A stretch of DNA of 64,000 bases from Catelliglobosispora koreensis DSM 44566 (lineage in GTDB: Bacteria > Actinomycetota > Actinomycetes > Mycobacteriales > Micromonosporaceae). The stretch is taken from assembly GCF_000379685.1 (NCBI RefSeq), contig NZ_KB903272.1:248624-312623 (forward strand), read 5' to 3'. A program made the translations under genes and the position numbers. Under the pieces are notes generated by a model. It worked only from the letters and a program-made list of their open reading frames with translations, was not told where the DNA came from and made no database searches. Shown here piece after piece: positions 43,998 to 53,905 of the stretch; within the stretch, counting starts at the first letter, position 1; each line of letters opens with the position of its first letter.

Positions 43998-45395
43998 GTG
44001 AGCAGGACTCTTGCCCAGAAGGTCTGGGATGCACACGTCGTAAGCCAAACAGCCGGGGAACCCGACCTCCTCTATATCGACCTTCATCTGCTGCATGAAG
44101 TGACTAGCCCGCAAGCCTTCGACGGGCTGCGTTTGGCTGGCCGCTCGGTCCGCCGGCCGGACCTAACCATTGCCACCGAAGACCACAACACCCCAACTGA
44201 CAATCTGCTGACGATTAGCGATCCTGTGTCGCGGACCCAGATTGAGACGCTGCGTAAGAACTGCGCGGAGTTCGGAGTAAGGCTGCACCCTCTGGGTGAC
44301 CCGGTGCAGGGCGTGGTGCACGTGATGGGGCCACAGCAAGGGCTTACCCAGCCAGGCATGACCATCGTGTGTGGAGACTCGCACACGTCGACTCACGGCG
44401 CTTTTGGTGCGCTCGCTTTCGGCATTGGCACTTCTGAAGTCGAGCACGTGCTCGCCACACAGACCCTGCCGCAAGGAACGCCAAAGCAGATGGCCGTTAC
44501 CGTCACCGGCGAACTGCCGTCTGGTGTCACCGCTAAAGACCTGATCCTCGCCCTCATCACAAAGGTTGGTACCGGCGGCGGCCGGGGATATGTCGTGGAA
44601 TACCGCGGCCCCGCGATCGAAAAGCTAAGCATGGAGGGACGGATGACCGTCTCCAACATGTCCATCGAATGGGGCGCTAAGGCCGGCCTTATCGCGCCGG
44701 ATGAGACAACGTTCGCCTGGCTTAAAGGCCGTCCCTTTGCCCCGCAAGGCGCGCAATGGGACGAAGCCGTCGCCTATTGGCGGACACTCAAGACTGATGA
44801 CGACGCGGTGTTCGACGCCGAGGTTGTCATCGACGCGAGCACGCTGACGCCATTCGTCACGTGGGGCACCAATCCCGGCCAGGGCGCACCGCTGAGTGCC
44901 TCGGTGCCGGACCCGGAATCATTTGCCACCGAGGCGGACCGGGCGGCCGCCCGGCGGGCGGTGGAATACATGGGACTGACCCCGGGCACGGCGCTGAAAG
45001 ACGTTGCCGTCGACGTGGTCTTCCTGGGCTCCTGCACCAACGGCAGGCTGGAGGATCTGCGTGCCGCGGCGGAAGTGTTGCGTGGGCGCAAAGTCGCCAG
45101 TGGCGTGCGGATGCTCGTCGTTCCCGGTTCGGCGCAAGTTAGGGCCGAGGCGGAAGAAGAAGGACTCAACGAGGTGTTCACCGCGGCTGGAGCCGAATGG
45201 CGTTTCGCCGGTTGTTCAATGTGTCTTGGCATGAACCCGGACACGCTAAAGCCAGGTGAGCGATCGGCCTCAACGTCGAATCGCAATTTCGAGGGACGGC
45301 AAGGCAAGGGCGGCCGGACCCATTTGGTATCCCCTGCGGTCGCCGCCGCAACCGCCGTAACCGGGCGGCTTTCCGCTCCGGCCGATCTGGTGTGA
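43998..45395 (+). CDS. leuC: 3-isopropylmalate dehydratase, large subunit
   Basis: With LeuD it isomerises 2-isopropylmalate to 3-isopropylmalate. The 465-residue aconitase-type subunit binds a [4Fe-4S] cluster through C346 (LGSCTNGR), C406 and C409 ([11 protein letters not shown]). [20 protein letters not shown] and [18 protein letters not shown] are family motifs. GTG 43998 is preferred, six bases after GGGAG; the frame's extension to 43746 lies over ndgR. leuD follows 11 bases later. Confidence 0.96.
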   Translation: MSRTLAQKVWDAHVVSQTAGEPDLLYIDLHLLHEVTSPQAFDGLRLAGRSVRRPDLTIATEDHNTPTDNLLTISDPVSRTQIETLRKNCAEFGVRLHPLGDPVQGVVHVMGPQQGLTQPGMTIVCGDSHTSTHGAFGALAFGIGTSEVEHVLATQTLPQGTPKQMAVTVTGELPSGVTAKDLILALITKVGTGGGRGYVVEYRGPAIEKLSMEGRMTVSNMSIEWGAKAGLIAPDETTFAWLKGRPFAPQGAQWDEAVAYWRTLKTDDDAVFDAEVVIDASTLTPFVTWGTNPGQGAPLSASVPDPESFATEADRAAARRAVEYMGLTPGTALKDVAVDVVFLGSCTNGRLEDLRAAAEVLRGRKVASGVRMLVVPGSAQVRAEAEEEGLNEVFTAAGAEWRFAGCSMCLGMNPDTLKPGERSASTSNRNFEGRQGKGGRTHLVSPAVAAATAVTGRLSAPADLV

Positions 45396-45406
45396 GGTAG
45401 CTAAAG

Positions 45407-45994
45407 ATGGAGAAATTCACCACTCACGTTGGAACAGCTGTTCCATTGCGGCGGTCCAACGTGGACACCGACCAGATCATTCCTGCCGTATATCTCAAGC
45501 GCGTGACCCGCACTGGCTTTGAGGATGGGCTTTTCGCCGCCTGGCGCGAGGACGCCTCCTTTGTTCTCAACAACCCCGCTTACGCAGGGGCGACGATCCT
45601 TGTCGCTGGCGAGGATTTCGGCACCGGGTCATCCCGTGAGCACGCTGTGTGGGCGCTTAACGACTACGGCTTCCGGGTTGTCATCTCGCCGCGCTTCGGT
45701 GACATCTTCCGGGGCAACTCGCTGAAGCAAGGTCTGCTCACCGTTGAACTTTCTCAGGAGGCCGTTGAGACCCTCTGGGACGCGATCGAAAAAAATCCTG
45801 GCGCCCCAGTGGAAGTAAATTTACAGGCCCGGGAAGTCCGTTCCGGGGAACATGTCTGGCCCTTTGCGATGGACGATTTCAGCAGGTGGAGGCTACTGGA
45901 AGGCCTTGACGACATTGGTTTGACGCTTCGTCACGCGGAGGCGATTACGGCCTTTGAAGCCACCCGCCCATCCTTTGCGGTACTTGTGTCTTAG
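45407..45994 (+). CDS. leuD: 3-isopropylmalate dehydratase, small subunit
   Basis: The 195-residue swivelling-domain partner of Leu[21 protein letters not shown], the substrate-recognition loop, and [17 protein letters not shown] are diagnostic. GAGGT lies ahead of the ATG. It ends the leuCD operon, followed by a strong terminator. leuB sits 35 kb away at 8593. Confidence 0.96.
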   Translation: MEKFTTHVGTAVPLRRSNVDTDQIIPAVYLKRVTRTGFEDGLFAAWREDASFVLNNPAYAGATILVAGEDFGTGSSREHAVWALNDYGFRVVISPRFGDIFRGNSLKQGLLTVELSQEAVETLWDAIEKNPGAPVEVNLQAREVRSGEHVWPFAMDDFSRWRLLEGLDDIGLTLRHAEAITAFEATRPSFAVLVS

Positions 45995-46011
45995 CCCGTT
46001 CTCGTAGTAAA

Positions 46012-46049
46012 ACGGTCGCGTCCTCATAGGAACTTGAGGGCGCGACCGT
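46012..46049 (+). terminator. Terminator after leuD
   Basis: The stem pairs 46012-46026 with 46035-46049 (one G-U pair) around an 8-base loop, followed by CGTTATTTC. The DNA from 46050 to 46172 is unusually AT-rich for this genome and probably carries the hupS promoter. Confidence 0.8.
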
Positions 46050-46172
46050 CGTTATTTCTGCGACACAAGGATGCTTTTTTGCTTTGCTAATGGCATCTTG
46101 AAGATATAAGGCTTACTGTCCAACACAGATGGCTGGTTTTACGGGTCCAGAAGGACACTACCGGAGGAAACA

Positions 46173-46706
46173 ATGAACAAGAGCGAACTCATCGACGCGA
46201 TCGCCGCTCACCCCACCGTCGTCGACAAGAAGACGGCTGCGGCGGTGCTTGAGGCGACGCTCACCGAAATCCAGAACGCGGTCACCAAGGGAGACAAGGT
46301 TTCCCTCACGGGCTTCGGCGTCTTCGAGCGCCGCGCGCGTGCAGCCCGCATGGCCCGCAACCCGCGCACGGGTGAGGCCGTGAAGGTGAAGAAGACGACG
46401 GTGCCGGCATTCCGCCCGGGCGCCGGCTTCAAGGAGACTGTCGCGACTGGAAAAGCGTCGGCCGCCCCGGCCAAGAAGGCTGCTGCTGCCAAGAAGACGG
46501 CCGCCGCCAAGAAGACCGCTGCCGCCAAGACCGCCCCGGCCAAGAAGACCACGGCGAAGGCCGCACCGGCTAAGAAGGCCACCGTCAAGAAGACGGTTGC
46601 CAAGGCCGCTCCGGCCAAGAAGGTCGCCGCGACCAAGGCCACCAAGGCTGTTGCCAAGAAGGCTCCCGCCAAGAAGGCACCGGCCAAGAAGGCCGCCAAG
46701 CGCTAA
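46173..46706 (+). CDS. hupS: HU-family nucleoid protein with Lys/Ala-rich tail (HupS type)
   Basis: A 177-residue fusion. Residues 1 to about 90 are an HU domain: [40 protein letters not shown] and [20 protein letters not shown]. The rest is [13 protein letters not shown] repeats like histone H1. Such proteins compact DNA in actinomycetes, in Streptomyces mainly in spores. GGAGG lies seven bases before the ATG. It is the second H1-like protein here, with 19230-19799, and is placed beside leuCD as in many relatives. Confidence 0.94.
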   Translation: MNKSELIDAIAAHPTVVDKKTAAAVLEATLTEIQNAVTKGDKVSLTGFGVFERRARAARMARNPRTGEAVKVKKTTVPAFRPGAGFKETVATGKASAAPAKKAAAAKKTAAAKKTAAAKTAPAKKTTAKAAPAKKATVKKTVAKAAPAKKVAATKATKAVAKKAPAKKAPAKKAAKR

Positions 46707-46731
46707 ATATTTACCTACCGCGAACAAAACG

Positions 46732-46766
46732 AAAGAACCCCGCCGTGCTAGCCGGCGGGGTTCTTT
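46732..46766. terminator. Bidirectional terminator
   Basis: A perfect 14-bp stem (46732-46745 with 46753-46766) around a 7-base loop has A and T runs on its outer ends. It serves hupS and overlaps the last codons of the convergent TetR gene. Confidence 0.9.
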
Positions 46767-47365
46767 AGTGCTTTTTGGACTTGTGCGCCACTCATCGGCG
46801 GGGGAAGCGAATCGCGGTGGGACCGGCATTGGAAGGCCTGTAATAGGTATTCCACGAGGCGTTTCCAGGCCCTGGGCGCGGCACCCGCGGTGCCCCTGAG
46901 CACGCCAGCGTTGGCTAGCAACAGCATCGGTAAGTCTTCGGGGGAGTAGTCCGGGCGCAGGTCGCCGGCCTGTTGGGCGCGCTGCACCAACTCAAGGTAG
47001 CCCTCAAAAACGGCGGAGGACCGGGCCGGATCGGCGCCGTGGCAGGGAACCATCAGCATCTCCGCCAAACCGGGATGCTTGGCCTGGATTTCCGCCACAG
47101 CGCGCACGAAGCCACTAAAGCCTTGCCAGGGGTCCGGGTCGGACAGTCCCTTACGTAGCGCCTTCTCGTAGAACTCAACGTGCCGGGCGGCGACCGCCTC
47201 CAGCAGCTCTTCTCTTGTCGCGAACCGGCGGTAGAGGGTGGCGATGCCGACACCAGCTTCCGCGGCGACCTCTTCCAGCGGGACGCCCGGGCCCCGCCGG
47301 GCGAACGTTGCGGCGGCGGCATCGAGGATCAGCTCTCTGTTGCGCGCGGCGTCCGCTCTCACCAT
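46748..47365 (-). CDS. TetR-family regulator
   Basis: A 205-residue repressor-type protein. The N-terminal HTH reads RNRELILDAAAATFARRGPG, VPLEEVAAEAGVGIATLYRR and FATREELLEAV; the ligand domain ends with a short family-typical tail. ATG 47365 is preferred, with TATTCT seven bases ahead on the minus strand, a leaderless signature. It is divergent from the DoxX gene, with a 24-base operator between them, so it most likely represses DoxX and itself. Confidence 0.9.
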   Translation of the reverse strand: MVRADAARNRELILDAAAATFARRGPGVPLEEVAAEAGVGIATLYRRFATREELLEAVAARHVEFYEKALRKGLSDPDPWQGFSGFVRAVAEIQAKHPGLAEMLMVPCHGADPARSSAVFEGYLELVQRAQQAGDLRPDYSPEDLPMLLLANAGVLRGTAGAAPRAWKRLVEYLLQAFQCRSHRDSLPPPMSGAQVQKALKNPAG

Positions 47366-47386
47366 GATCCAAAGAATACCAGGGAA

Positions 47387-47410
47387 TAAGTGGACTCTTG
47401 TCTCCACTTA
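47387..47410. promoter_or_regulatory. TetR operator over the DoxX promoter
   Basis: TAAGTGGA (47387-47394) and TCCACTTA (47403-47410) form a perfect inverted repeat with an 8-base spacer. A plus-strand promoter TTACTG (47408-47413), 17 bases, TATATG (47431-47436) begins inside the right arm, so binding would cover its -35. Confidence 0.75.
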
Positions 47411-47470
47411 CTGCTAGCGTGGCGCCTCGATATATGGAGGCGATCCACCGTTTAGAAGGAGGCGAAGCCG

Positions 47471-47827
47471 GTGAACGTGGTGCTTTGGATCGTGCAAGGG
47501 TTGCTCGCGGTGGCCTTTGCCGGCGCCGGGGTGTTGAAGCTAACGAAGCCCAGAAGCGAGCTCCAGCCCCGCATGCCCTACGTCGAAGACTTCTCTGACG
47601 GGACCATCAAGCTCGTCGGGGCGATGGAGTTGCTTGCCGCCATTGGGCTCGTGCTGCCCTGGCTGACCGGCATCGCGACCGTGCTCACGCCCCTGGCGGC
47701 CAGTGGGCTCGTGCTCGTCATGGTGCTCGCGGCGCTGACGCACCTGCGGCGCAAGGAACACCCCGGGATCGGGTTCAACCTGCTGCTAGGCGGTCTGGCG
47801 CTGTTCGTGGCTCTAGGACGCTTCTGA
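47471..47827 (+). CDS. DoxX-family membrane protein
   Basis: A 118-residue protein with four hydrophobic segments and the family pattern VQGLLAVAFAGAGVLKLTKP, KLVGAMELLAAIGLVLP. DoxX-like proteins take part in redox or sulfur stress responses in some actinobacteria, but this one is uncharacterised. The GTG follows GAAGGAGG. It is probably controlled by the divergent TetR. Its last 15 bases overlap the convergent CHAD gene. Confidence 0.87.
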   Translation: MNVVLWIVQGLLAVAFAGAGVLKLTKPRSELQPRMPYVEDFSDGTIKLVGAMELLAAIGLVLPWLTGIATVLTPLAASGLVLVMVLAALTHLRRKEHPGIGFNLLLGGLALFVALGRF

Positions 47828-49222
47828 CAGCTCTTGCCAGGCGCGGGAGAAGCCCTCACGGGCCTGGCGCACCAGCGCACGCTCACGCTCGAAGAGACGG
47901 CCAGCGGTGACCGCCATGGCGGGATCGCGCCGGAATGACAGCCAGACTTCGGCGGCCACAGCGGCATCCTGGTGCTCGCCGAGCAGATCCTGAAGCCGGG
48001 CAAGTGACTTGAGATTGTCTCTGGAAGCACCGGCCGCTTCAGCCGTGTAACGGGCTCGTTTGACAAGGATGCGCACCTGGTGCCAGGTCTCGTCGGGAGC
48101 TTCAGCGGTCAGGCCCGCCACCGCACGAACGAGGTCGCCCGCCGCGTCCTTGGGGGACTTGCGTTTGGACGGCTTGGCGAACGGGACGCTTTGGGTGGCC
48201 TCCGTGAGCAGGGCGGTCAGCTGGACATAGCGCTCACTGCGCATCGCTTTGCTGGCAATGGACAGCGCCTTGGCCTGCCGTTTGGTCAATTCGGCGTCGA
48301 TCGCCTCCACCGTGGCCTGATCCAAGGGAGCCAGCGGATCTAGCGCTGCCGTCGTTCTGAGCCGGGCGCGCAGCACCTCTGTATCGCGGGCGGCGCCAAG
48401 GACTCCGGCGAACCAGCTGAGCTCGTCGCGCAGTTGGCTAGTCCACGCCTTGGCCAGCAGCGGAGCGAAGGAGCGCAGCGCTGAGCGGAGCCGGCGCGCT
48501 CCGACGCGCAGCTGATGCACGGGAGTGTCGCCGTTAGGGAGCGTCTCGTTCAAGCGCAGCAACGGATCGTGAGCGAAGATCCGTCGCACATGTGTGCGGA
48601 TCGCCCACGTGACAAGGGCTTCCGCAGGCGCGCTGGACCCCGGCTGCTCGCCCGGAGGCACGACGTCAGGCGGTTCAATGACGTTGAGGACGCGGGCGAT
48701 TTTGGAGGACCAGTCGCTGGGCGTAGCACCAGCCTTCAGCAGCGCTCGCTCCACAGTGGACAGAATCTCCGGCGGACCGTCTTTCAGCTCGGCTTCCAGC
48801 TCACGGAACGTCTGGCCGCCGGAAGTAACGATGTCGTCAGCGATCTCGGCCACGACCCGGTGGCCATCGCTTATGTCCCAACGCTGCCGCTCGGTGCGCA
48901 GCAGAGCCACCTTATGTAACGGTGCACCACGAGTCAGGGTAGTTACCAGCCGCACCAATTCGGCCGGTGGCCGCCCACGCGAACCGGCTCGCGAAATCTC
49001 TTGCCGCACCCCGGGAAGGTCGGTCGCGAGCTTCACCGTCCACGGCAGCTCGTCACCCGTGCGGTAGCGCAGCGAGGCTCCGGCACGGGTTAGCCGCAGG
49101 TCTTCGGTGTCGTAGTAGGACGCTTCGAGCCGCTTGGCGGTCTTCGGGACGGCCTTGAACCCTTTGATGCGCGGGAGGCCGAAGGAGGACGGGACGCCGT
49201 ATTTACGTTCCTCCTCCAGCAT
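47813..49222 (-). CDS. CYTH-CHAD domain protein
   Basis: A 469-residue two-domain protein. The N-terminal CYTH tunnel (about 1-190) has the EEERKY signature (ExExK) and LRYRTGDELPWTVKL, features of triphosphate hydrolysis. The C-terminal CHAD domain (about 205-469) carries conserved His residues in TPVHQLRVGARRLRSALRSF and WHQVRILVKRARYTAEAAG, which bind polyphosphate. It lies 9 bases downstream of ppk on the same strand, supporting polyphosphate as substrate. The ATG follows with weak ribosome-site signal, consistent with coupling. Confidence 0.92.
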   Translation of the reverse strand: MLEEERKYGVPSSFGLPRIKGFKAVPKTAKRLEASYYDTEDLRLTRAGASLRYRTGDELPWTVKLATDLPGVRQEISRAGSRGRPPAELVRLVTTLTRGAPLHKVALLRTERQRWDISDGHRVVAEIADDIVTSGGQTFRELEAELKDGPPEILSTVERALLKAGATPSDWSSKIARVLNVIEPPDVVPPGEQPGSSAPAEALVTWAIRTHVRRIFAHDPLLRLNETLPNGDTPVHQLRVGARRLRSALRSFAPLLAKAWTSQLRDELSWFAGVLGAARDTEVLRARLRTTAALDPLAPLDQATVEAIDAELTKRQAKALSIASKAMRSERYVQLTALLTEATQSVPFAKPSKRKSPKDAAGDLVRAVAGLTAEAPDETWHQVRILVKRARYTAEAAGASRDNLKSLARLQDLLGEHQDAAVAAEVWLSFRRDPAMAVTAGRLFERERALVRQAREGFSRAWQELSEAS

Positions 49223-49231
49223 CCAGCCAGT

Positions 49232-51340
49232 TTAGCCCTGCACCATTTGCCGCAGCAGAGTTTCCTGAAGGTCAGTCAGCGGGTTGTCCGGGGTCGACAC
49301 CCGGCGAATCCACGTGCCATCTGGGTTGAGGTCAAACGCTTCGCGCTCATCGCTCATCGCCTCGGCCAGCAGTTTGTGTAATTCTTTGCGGGCTGTGTCG
49401 TCGATGACCTGAATCAGCGCTTCGACTCGGGAATCCAGGTTGCGCTGCATCGGGTCGGCCGAGCCAATCCAGAATTCCGACTCCCCGTTGTTGCCGAACC
49501 GGAAGACGCGCGAGTGTTCCAGGAACCGGCCCAGGATCGAGCGCACCCGGATGTTTTCCGACAGCCCCGGCACGCCTGGCTTCAGCGTGCACATGCCGCG
49601 GATGATGAGGTCAATTTGCACGCCCGCTTGCGACGCCCTATAGAGGGCGTCGACAACGCGTTCATCCACAAGGGAGTTCGCCTTGATCTGAACCAGGGCG
49701 GGCATGCCCTGCCGGGCGTGAGCCGTCTCGCGCTCGACGCGCTCGATGATGCCGTTACGGATGCCGTGCGGTGCCACCAGAAGCCGCCTGTACGACGTCT
49801 GACGGCTGTATCCGGTCAGCGTATTGAATAGGTCAGTCAGGTCGGCGCCCACTTGCGGGTCGGCGGTCAGCAAACCGATGTCCTCGTAGAGCCGGGCCGT
49901 CTTCGGATGGTAATTGCCCGTGCCGATGTGGCAATACCTTCTGATCTGGCCGCCTTCCTCGCGTACCACTAAGGCGGTTTTGCAATGGGTCTTCAAGCCG
50001 ACGAGTCCATAAACGACATGGCACCCGGCCCGCTCCAGCTTGCGGGCCCAGCCGATGTTGGCTTCTTCGTCGAAGCGGGCCTTGACCTCAACGAGCACCA
50101 CGACCTGTTTGCCGGCTTCGGCCGCGGCGATCAAAGCGTCGACGACAGGGGAGTCACCCGAAGTGCGGTAGAGGGTTTGCTTGATCGCCAGCACCAGCGG
50201 ATCGGCGGCGGCCTGCTCGATAAAGCGCTGCACGCTCGTGGAGAAGGAGTGGTACGGATGGTGCACGAGGATGTCCCCGTCGCGAAGGATGTTGAAGACG
50301 CTGCGGGTCTTTTCTCCTTCTAATAGGCGCGGGTGTGTCGCTGGGACGAAGGCGGGGTCCTTGAGGTCTGGGCGGTCCAGTGAGTGCAGCTGCCAGAGGC
50401 TCGACAGGTCAAGCAATCCCGGCACCCGCAGGATGTCGTGGCTGTCCATGTCGAGCTCTTCGACGAGTGTCTCCAGCACGTTGTCGGAGATGGACGCTGC
50501 GACCTCAAGGCGCACAGGCGGACCGAACCGGCGCTTGGCCAGTTCCCTTTCCATAGCTTCGATCAGATCTTCATCTCGATCTTCATCGATTTCTAGATCG
50601 GCGTTGCGGGTCACCCGGAACAGGTGGTGTTCCACCACGGTCATGCCGGAGAACAGCTGGCCGAGCTGATTGGCGATGAGTTCTTCGATCGGCAGGAAGC
50701 GCCCGGTGCGGCCGTCGCTAGTAACGGCGATGAAGCGGGGGACGTTGTCGGGCACCTTCACCCGGGCGAACTGCTCTTGGCCTGTCTCGGGATCGCGGAC
50801 CACGGCGGCGAGGTTTAGCGACAGCCCCGATATATAGGGGAAGGGATGAGCCGGGTCGACGGCCAGCGGGGTCAGCACGGGGAAGATGCGGTCGTGGAAG
50901 TAACCACGCAGCCGGTCGCGCTCGGCACTCTCCACATCGGACCAAGTGATGATTTCGATCCGGTGCTCGCGCAACAGCGGGCGGATCTGACTGTCAAAGA
51001 GAGCGGCCTGCCGCGCGACAAGGTCAGAGGCACGCTCGGCGATGATTTCGAGCGCCTTGCGCGGCGGCATCTGGTCGGCACCGCGCGCGGGAAGCCCGGT
51101 TTGCAGCCGGCGGTGCAGCCCGGCGATGCGCACCATGAAGAACTCATCGAGGTTGCTCGCGAAGATCGCGACGAACTTCATGCGCTCTAGAAGGGGGACC
51201 CGCTCATCCTCAGCCAGCGCGAGGACGCGGGCGTTGAAGTCAAGCCAGGACAATTCGCGGTTGAGGTAACGGTCATCGGCCAACGGGGCCGGCTCCTTGC
51301 GGTTGCGGCGTGCGGGACGTCTGCCTGGCGTGCTGCTCAC
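49232..51340 (-). CDS. ppk: Polyphosphate kinase 1
   Basis: Polymerises the gamma phosphate of ATP into polyphosphate, reversibly. The 702 residues contain the N domain start [39 protein letters not shown], the autophosphorylated His in [20 protein letters not shown] (about residue 470), and [18 protein letters not shown] in the second PLD-like domain. Length is normal. It is cotranscribed with the CYTH-CHAD gene. The small OB-fold gene and cofC lie just upstream on the same strand. Confidence 0.96.
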   Translation of the reverse strand: MSSTPGRRPARRNRKEPAPLADDRYLNRELSWLDFNARVLALAEDERVPLLERMKFVAIFASNLDEFFMVRIAGLHRRLQTGLPARGADQMPPRKALEIIAERASDLVARQAALFDSQIRPLLREHRIEIITWSDVESAERDRLRGYFHDRIFPVLTPLAVDPAHPFPYISGLSLNLAAVVRDPETGQEQFARVKVPDNVPRFIAVTSDGRTGRFLPIEELIANQLGQLFSGMTVVEHHLFRVTRNADLEIDEDRDEDLIEAMERELAKRRFGPPVRLEVAASISDNVLETLVEELDMDSHDILRVPGLLDLSSLWQLHSLDRPDLKDPAFVPATHPRLLEGEKTRSVFNILRDGDILVHHPYHSFSTSVQRFIEQAAADPLVLAIKQTLYRTSGDSPVVDALIAAAEAGKQVVVLVEVKARFDEEANIGWARKLERAGCHVVYGLVGLKTHCKTALVVREEGGQIRRYCHIGTGNYHPKTARLYEDIGLLTADPQVGADLTDLFNTLTGYSRQTSYRRLLVAPHGIRNGIIERVERETAHARQGMPALVQIKANSLVDERVVDALYRASQAGVQIDLIIRGMCTLKPGVPGLSENIRVRSILGRFLEHSRVFRFGNNGESEFWIGSADPMQRNLDSRVEALIQVIDDTARKELHKLLAEAMSDEREAFDLNPDGTWIRRVSTPDNPLTDLQETLLRQMVQG

Positions 51341-51380
51341 GCCTTATTTTCGCGCAGCCGGTGGTTAACGCGAGGTGAAC

Positions 51381-51575
51381 TTAGAACGTGGGGATGGAGA
51401 TCTTGTCAACAGTCCCATCGGGACCGGTCTCCAACTGAACCCGCTGGCCCAAACGCAGGAGGCGTAACCCGGATAGGTCAAAGGCGGAAGCGCCGAAAGC
51501 GACCGGGCTGCCATCATCGAGCAGCACCGACCCGGACCGCGTCGCGGCGTCAAACTCGGAGACCGTGCCCTGCAT
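51381..51575 (-). CDS. Small cold-shock/OB-like protein
   Basis: A 64-residue beta-rich protein: MQGTVSEFDAATRSGSVLLD then GASAFDLSGLRLLRLGQRV. The layout follows a cold-shock fold but lacks the RNP1 motif KGFGFI, so RNA binding by that route is doubtful. It overlaps the cofC end by 26 bases and precedes ppk, a conserved actinobacterial arrangement. Function unknown. Confidence 0.75.
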   Translation of the reverse strand: MQGTVSEFDAATRSGSVLLDDGSPVAFGASAFDLSGLRLLRLGQRVQLETGPDGTVDKISIPTF

Positions 51576-52125
51576 GCCGCCAGCCTAATGCCTCCACCGC
51601 CGCCAAGTCAGCGGCCGTATCGACGTCTCGCCGCAACGTCGGCCACGCGCCATGAAGGCGGACCGCCCCGGACTGCTCGTGCCTGAGCGCCGAGCCGGGG
51701 CCAAAGCGCGGATCGAGCAGTCCCTTCGGGCAGGCGAGCAAGACCGTGCCGGTGCCTTCGGTATCGGGCACGAAACTGCGCTGCTCGGCCAAGGCCAGCG
51801 CTTCGGTGAGCTCCTGAGGCCGCAGCGCGGGCAGGTCGGCGGGAATGACGGCGACGGGACCCGTGACGAGCCGGGCCGCTTCACGGATCGCCTCGTTGAG
51901 GTCGCCGTGCAGATCGGGGATGGTCTCAGCGTCGAGACCGGACTGATTGGTGATCACGGCGGTCCGCCGCACGAGCGGAGACTGCCGGGCAGCCGCGACA
52001 GTCGACCTGGCCAGCGCCAACACAAGATCGTCGTGCGGCACGCCGGGGAGCGCCCCACGCAATCTGGTTTTCGCGGCTTCCAGCCGTTTTAAGGGGATGA
52101 GAACCGTCCATAGCTGCACAGACAT
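51550..52125 (-). CDS. cofC: Phospholactate/phosphoenolpyruvate guanylyltransferase
   Basis: Activates the C3 acid for coenzyme F420 synthesis by adding GMP from GTP. The 191-residue nucleotidyltransferase shows VLIPLKRLEAAKTRLRGALP at the GTP site, VITNQSGLD, and VAVIPADLPALRP with the metal-binding Asp. ATG 52125 is next to GGCGGAG; GTG 52119, six bases from it, may be the real start. Together with npdG it indicates F420 metabolism. fbiA, fbiB and fbiC are not in the window. Confidence 0.9.
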   Translation of the reverse strand: MSVQLWTVLIPLKRLEAAKTRLRGALPGVPHDDLVLALARSTVAAARQSPLVRRTAVITNQSGLDAETIPDLHGDLNEAIREAARLVTGPVAVIPADLPALRPQELTEALALAEQRSFVPDTEGTGTVLLACPKGLLDPRFGPGSALRHEQSGAVRLHGAWPTLRRDVDTAADLAAVEALGWRHAGHGLRV

Positions 52126-52193
52126 CTCCGCCAGTGTGCCAGGTCGCACGGAGGCGTGGCATGATGCGTCCTGACAGATAAGAGGAGGGCGCC

Positions 52194-52916
52194 TTGGCGC
52201 GTCGGAAACTGGGCTTCTGGGGCCGGTTTGCCGTGTCCCTGGTCAAACCGGCCACGGCACTGATGAACAAACCAGACTGGCGCGGGTTCGAACACTTGCA
52301 GCGCCCGGGCGGTGTGATCGTCGTGGTCAACCACATGTCCGATGCCGACCCGTTCGTGATCGCCCGCTATGTCTACGAATCCGGACGCTGGCCACAGTTT
52401 CTCGCAAAGGAAAGCCTCTTTCGTCTCCCTGTCGCGGGAAAGATCCTGGAGTGGTGCCGTCAGGTGCCGGTGCGCCGCGGGACCATCGAGGCCGCCCGCG
52501 CGCTCGATGACGCTGTCGAAGCCCTGCGCAACAATGGCACGGTGGTCATCTACCCGGAGGGAACGATCACCAGGGACCCCGACCTTTGGCCGATGAAAGG
52601 CAAGACTGGCGCTGCCAGGCTCGCCTTGCTGACCGGTGCCCCGGTGATCCCGGTGGCGATGTGGGGCGCCGAGGAGATCTACGACCGGCGTAAGCCTTCC
52701 AAGAAGTTGCGCCTTCGCCCGCGTACCCCCGTCTGGGTTTGGGCAGGACCACCGGTAGACCTGGATCAATGGCTTGGCGAGGAAGCTTCCGCGGCCGTTC
52801 TGAATGACATGACTGACGCGATGATGTTGCGTATCCGGGACATCCTCGCGGAGATCCGTGGCGTGGAGAATCCTCCTCCACTTTGGACACCCGAACGCAA
52901 GGAGGCTGGCGAGTGA
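52194..52916 (+). CDS. plsC: 1-acylglycerol-3-phosphate acyltransferase
   Basis: Adds the second acyl chain to make phosphatidic acid. The 240 residues contain the HX4D motif [11 protein letters not shown] (H47, D52), the glycerol-phosphate site [11 protein letters not shown] and PVIPVAMWG. It starts with TTG, supported by GAGGAGG five bases ahead. The stop overlaps the GTG of gpsA (GTGA), so the two glycerophospholipid genes are translationally coupled. Confidence 0.93.
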   Translation: MARRKLGFWGRFAVSLVKPATALMNKPDWRGFEHLQRPGGVIVVVNHMSDADPFVIARYVYESGRWPQFLAKESLFRLPVAGKILEWCRQVPVRRGTIEAARALDDAVEALRNNGTVVIYPEGTITRDPDLWPMKGKTGAARLALLTGAPVIPVAMWGAEEIYDRRKPSKKLRLRPRTPVWVWAGPPVDLDQWLGEEASAAVLNDMTDAMMLRIRDILAEIRGVENPPPLWTPERKEAGE

Positions 52917-53905
52917 AGACGGCAGTACTTGGCGCTGGTTCCTGGGGAACCGCGTTCGCCAAGATCCTTAGCGATGCGGGAAACGAGACTGTCGTCTGGG
53001 CCCGGCGCCCCGAAGTCGCCCAAGCCATCAACGAGACAGGGACAAACCCAGAATATTTTGGGGGTACTCCGTTAGGCCCGCACGTTTCCGCGACATCCGA
53101 CGCGGCATTCGCCTTGGCGACCGCCGATTTGGTCGTGCTCGCGGTTCCGTCGCAGACCCTGCGGGCCAACCTCGCTGACTGGAAGCCGTTCCTCAAACCC
53201 GGTTCCACGCTGGTGTCACTGATGAAGGGCATCGAACTGGGCACCACCATGCGGATGAGCCAGGTCATTTGCCAAACCGCTGACGTGCCTGAAGACCGGG
53301 TCGCCGTGGTGAGCGGACCCAACCTGGCGTTCGAAATCGTGGCCGGTCACCCGGCCGCCACCGTCGTCGCGTGCACCGATGTCGCTCGCGCGACCCGCGT
53401 GCAGGATGCCATCACGACTCCCTACTTCCGGCCCTACACCCAAGACGATGTCATCGGGTGTGAGCTTGGCGGCGCCGTGAAGAACGTCATCGCTCTCGCC
53501 TTCGGCATCGCGCATTCGATGGGGCTTGGAGACAACACCAAAGCCACGCTGATCACGCGGGGGCTGGCCGAAACGGCGCGCCTGGGCATGGCGCTGGGAG
53601 CCGACCCGATGACGTTCGCGGGCCTGGCCGGTCTCGGTGACCTGGTCGGAACGTGCATGTCGCCCGGTTCGCGCAACCGCACGTTCGGTGAAGCTTTGGG
53701 CCGCGGGCAGACGCTTGAGGAAGCACAGCGCACGACGAGATTCACGGCCGAGGGAGTCAAGAGCTGCCTCGCGATCCGTGACCTCGCCCGGGCGCACGGC
53801 GTGGACATGCCGATCACAGAACAGGTCGAGCGGGTCTGCCACGAAGGCGTTGACCCTCGCCTGGCTGTTAAGACACTGATGTCCCGTGCTACAAAACCCG
53901 AATGA
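52913..53905 (+). CDS. gpsA: Glycerol-3-phosphate dehydrogenase [NAD(P)+]
   Basis: Reduces dihydroxyacetone phosphate to sn-glycerol-3-phosphate for lipid synthesis. The 330-residue protein has GAGSWG at 7-12, [18 protein letters not shown], the catalytic-Lys region [15 protein letters not shown], and [25 protein letters not shown] lies seven bases before the GTG. Its end overlaps the next gene by four bases (ATGA). Confidence 0.96.
   Translation: MKTAVLGAGSWGTAFAKILSDAGNETVVWARRPEVAQAINETGTNPEYFGGTPLGPHVSATSDAAFALATADLVVLAVPSQTLRANLADWKPFLKPGSTLVSLMKGIELGTTMRMSQVICQTADVPEDRVAVVSGPNLAFEIVAGHPAATVVACTDVARATRVQDAITTPYFRPYTQDDVIGCELGGAVKNVIALAFGIAHSMGLGDNTKATLITRGLAETARLGMALGADPMTFAGLAGLGDLVGTCMSPGSRNRTFGEALGRGQTLEEAQRTTRFTAEGVKSCLAIRDLARAHGVDMPITEQVERVCHEGVDPRLAVKTLMSRATKPE

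Noticed and set aside
46158-46829. Minus-strand Gly/Leu-rich frames across hupS
   Set aside because: Same composition effect as above; the plus-strand HU domain is unmistakable.
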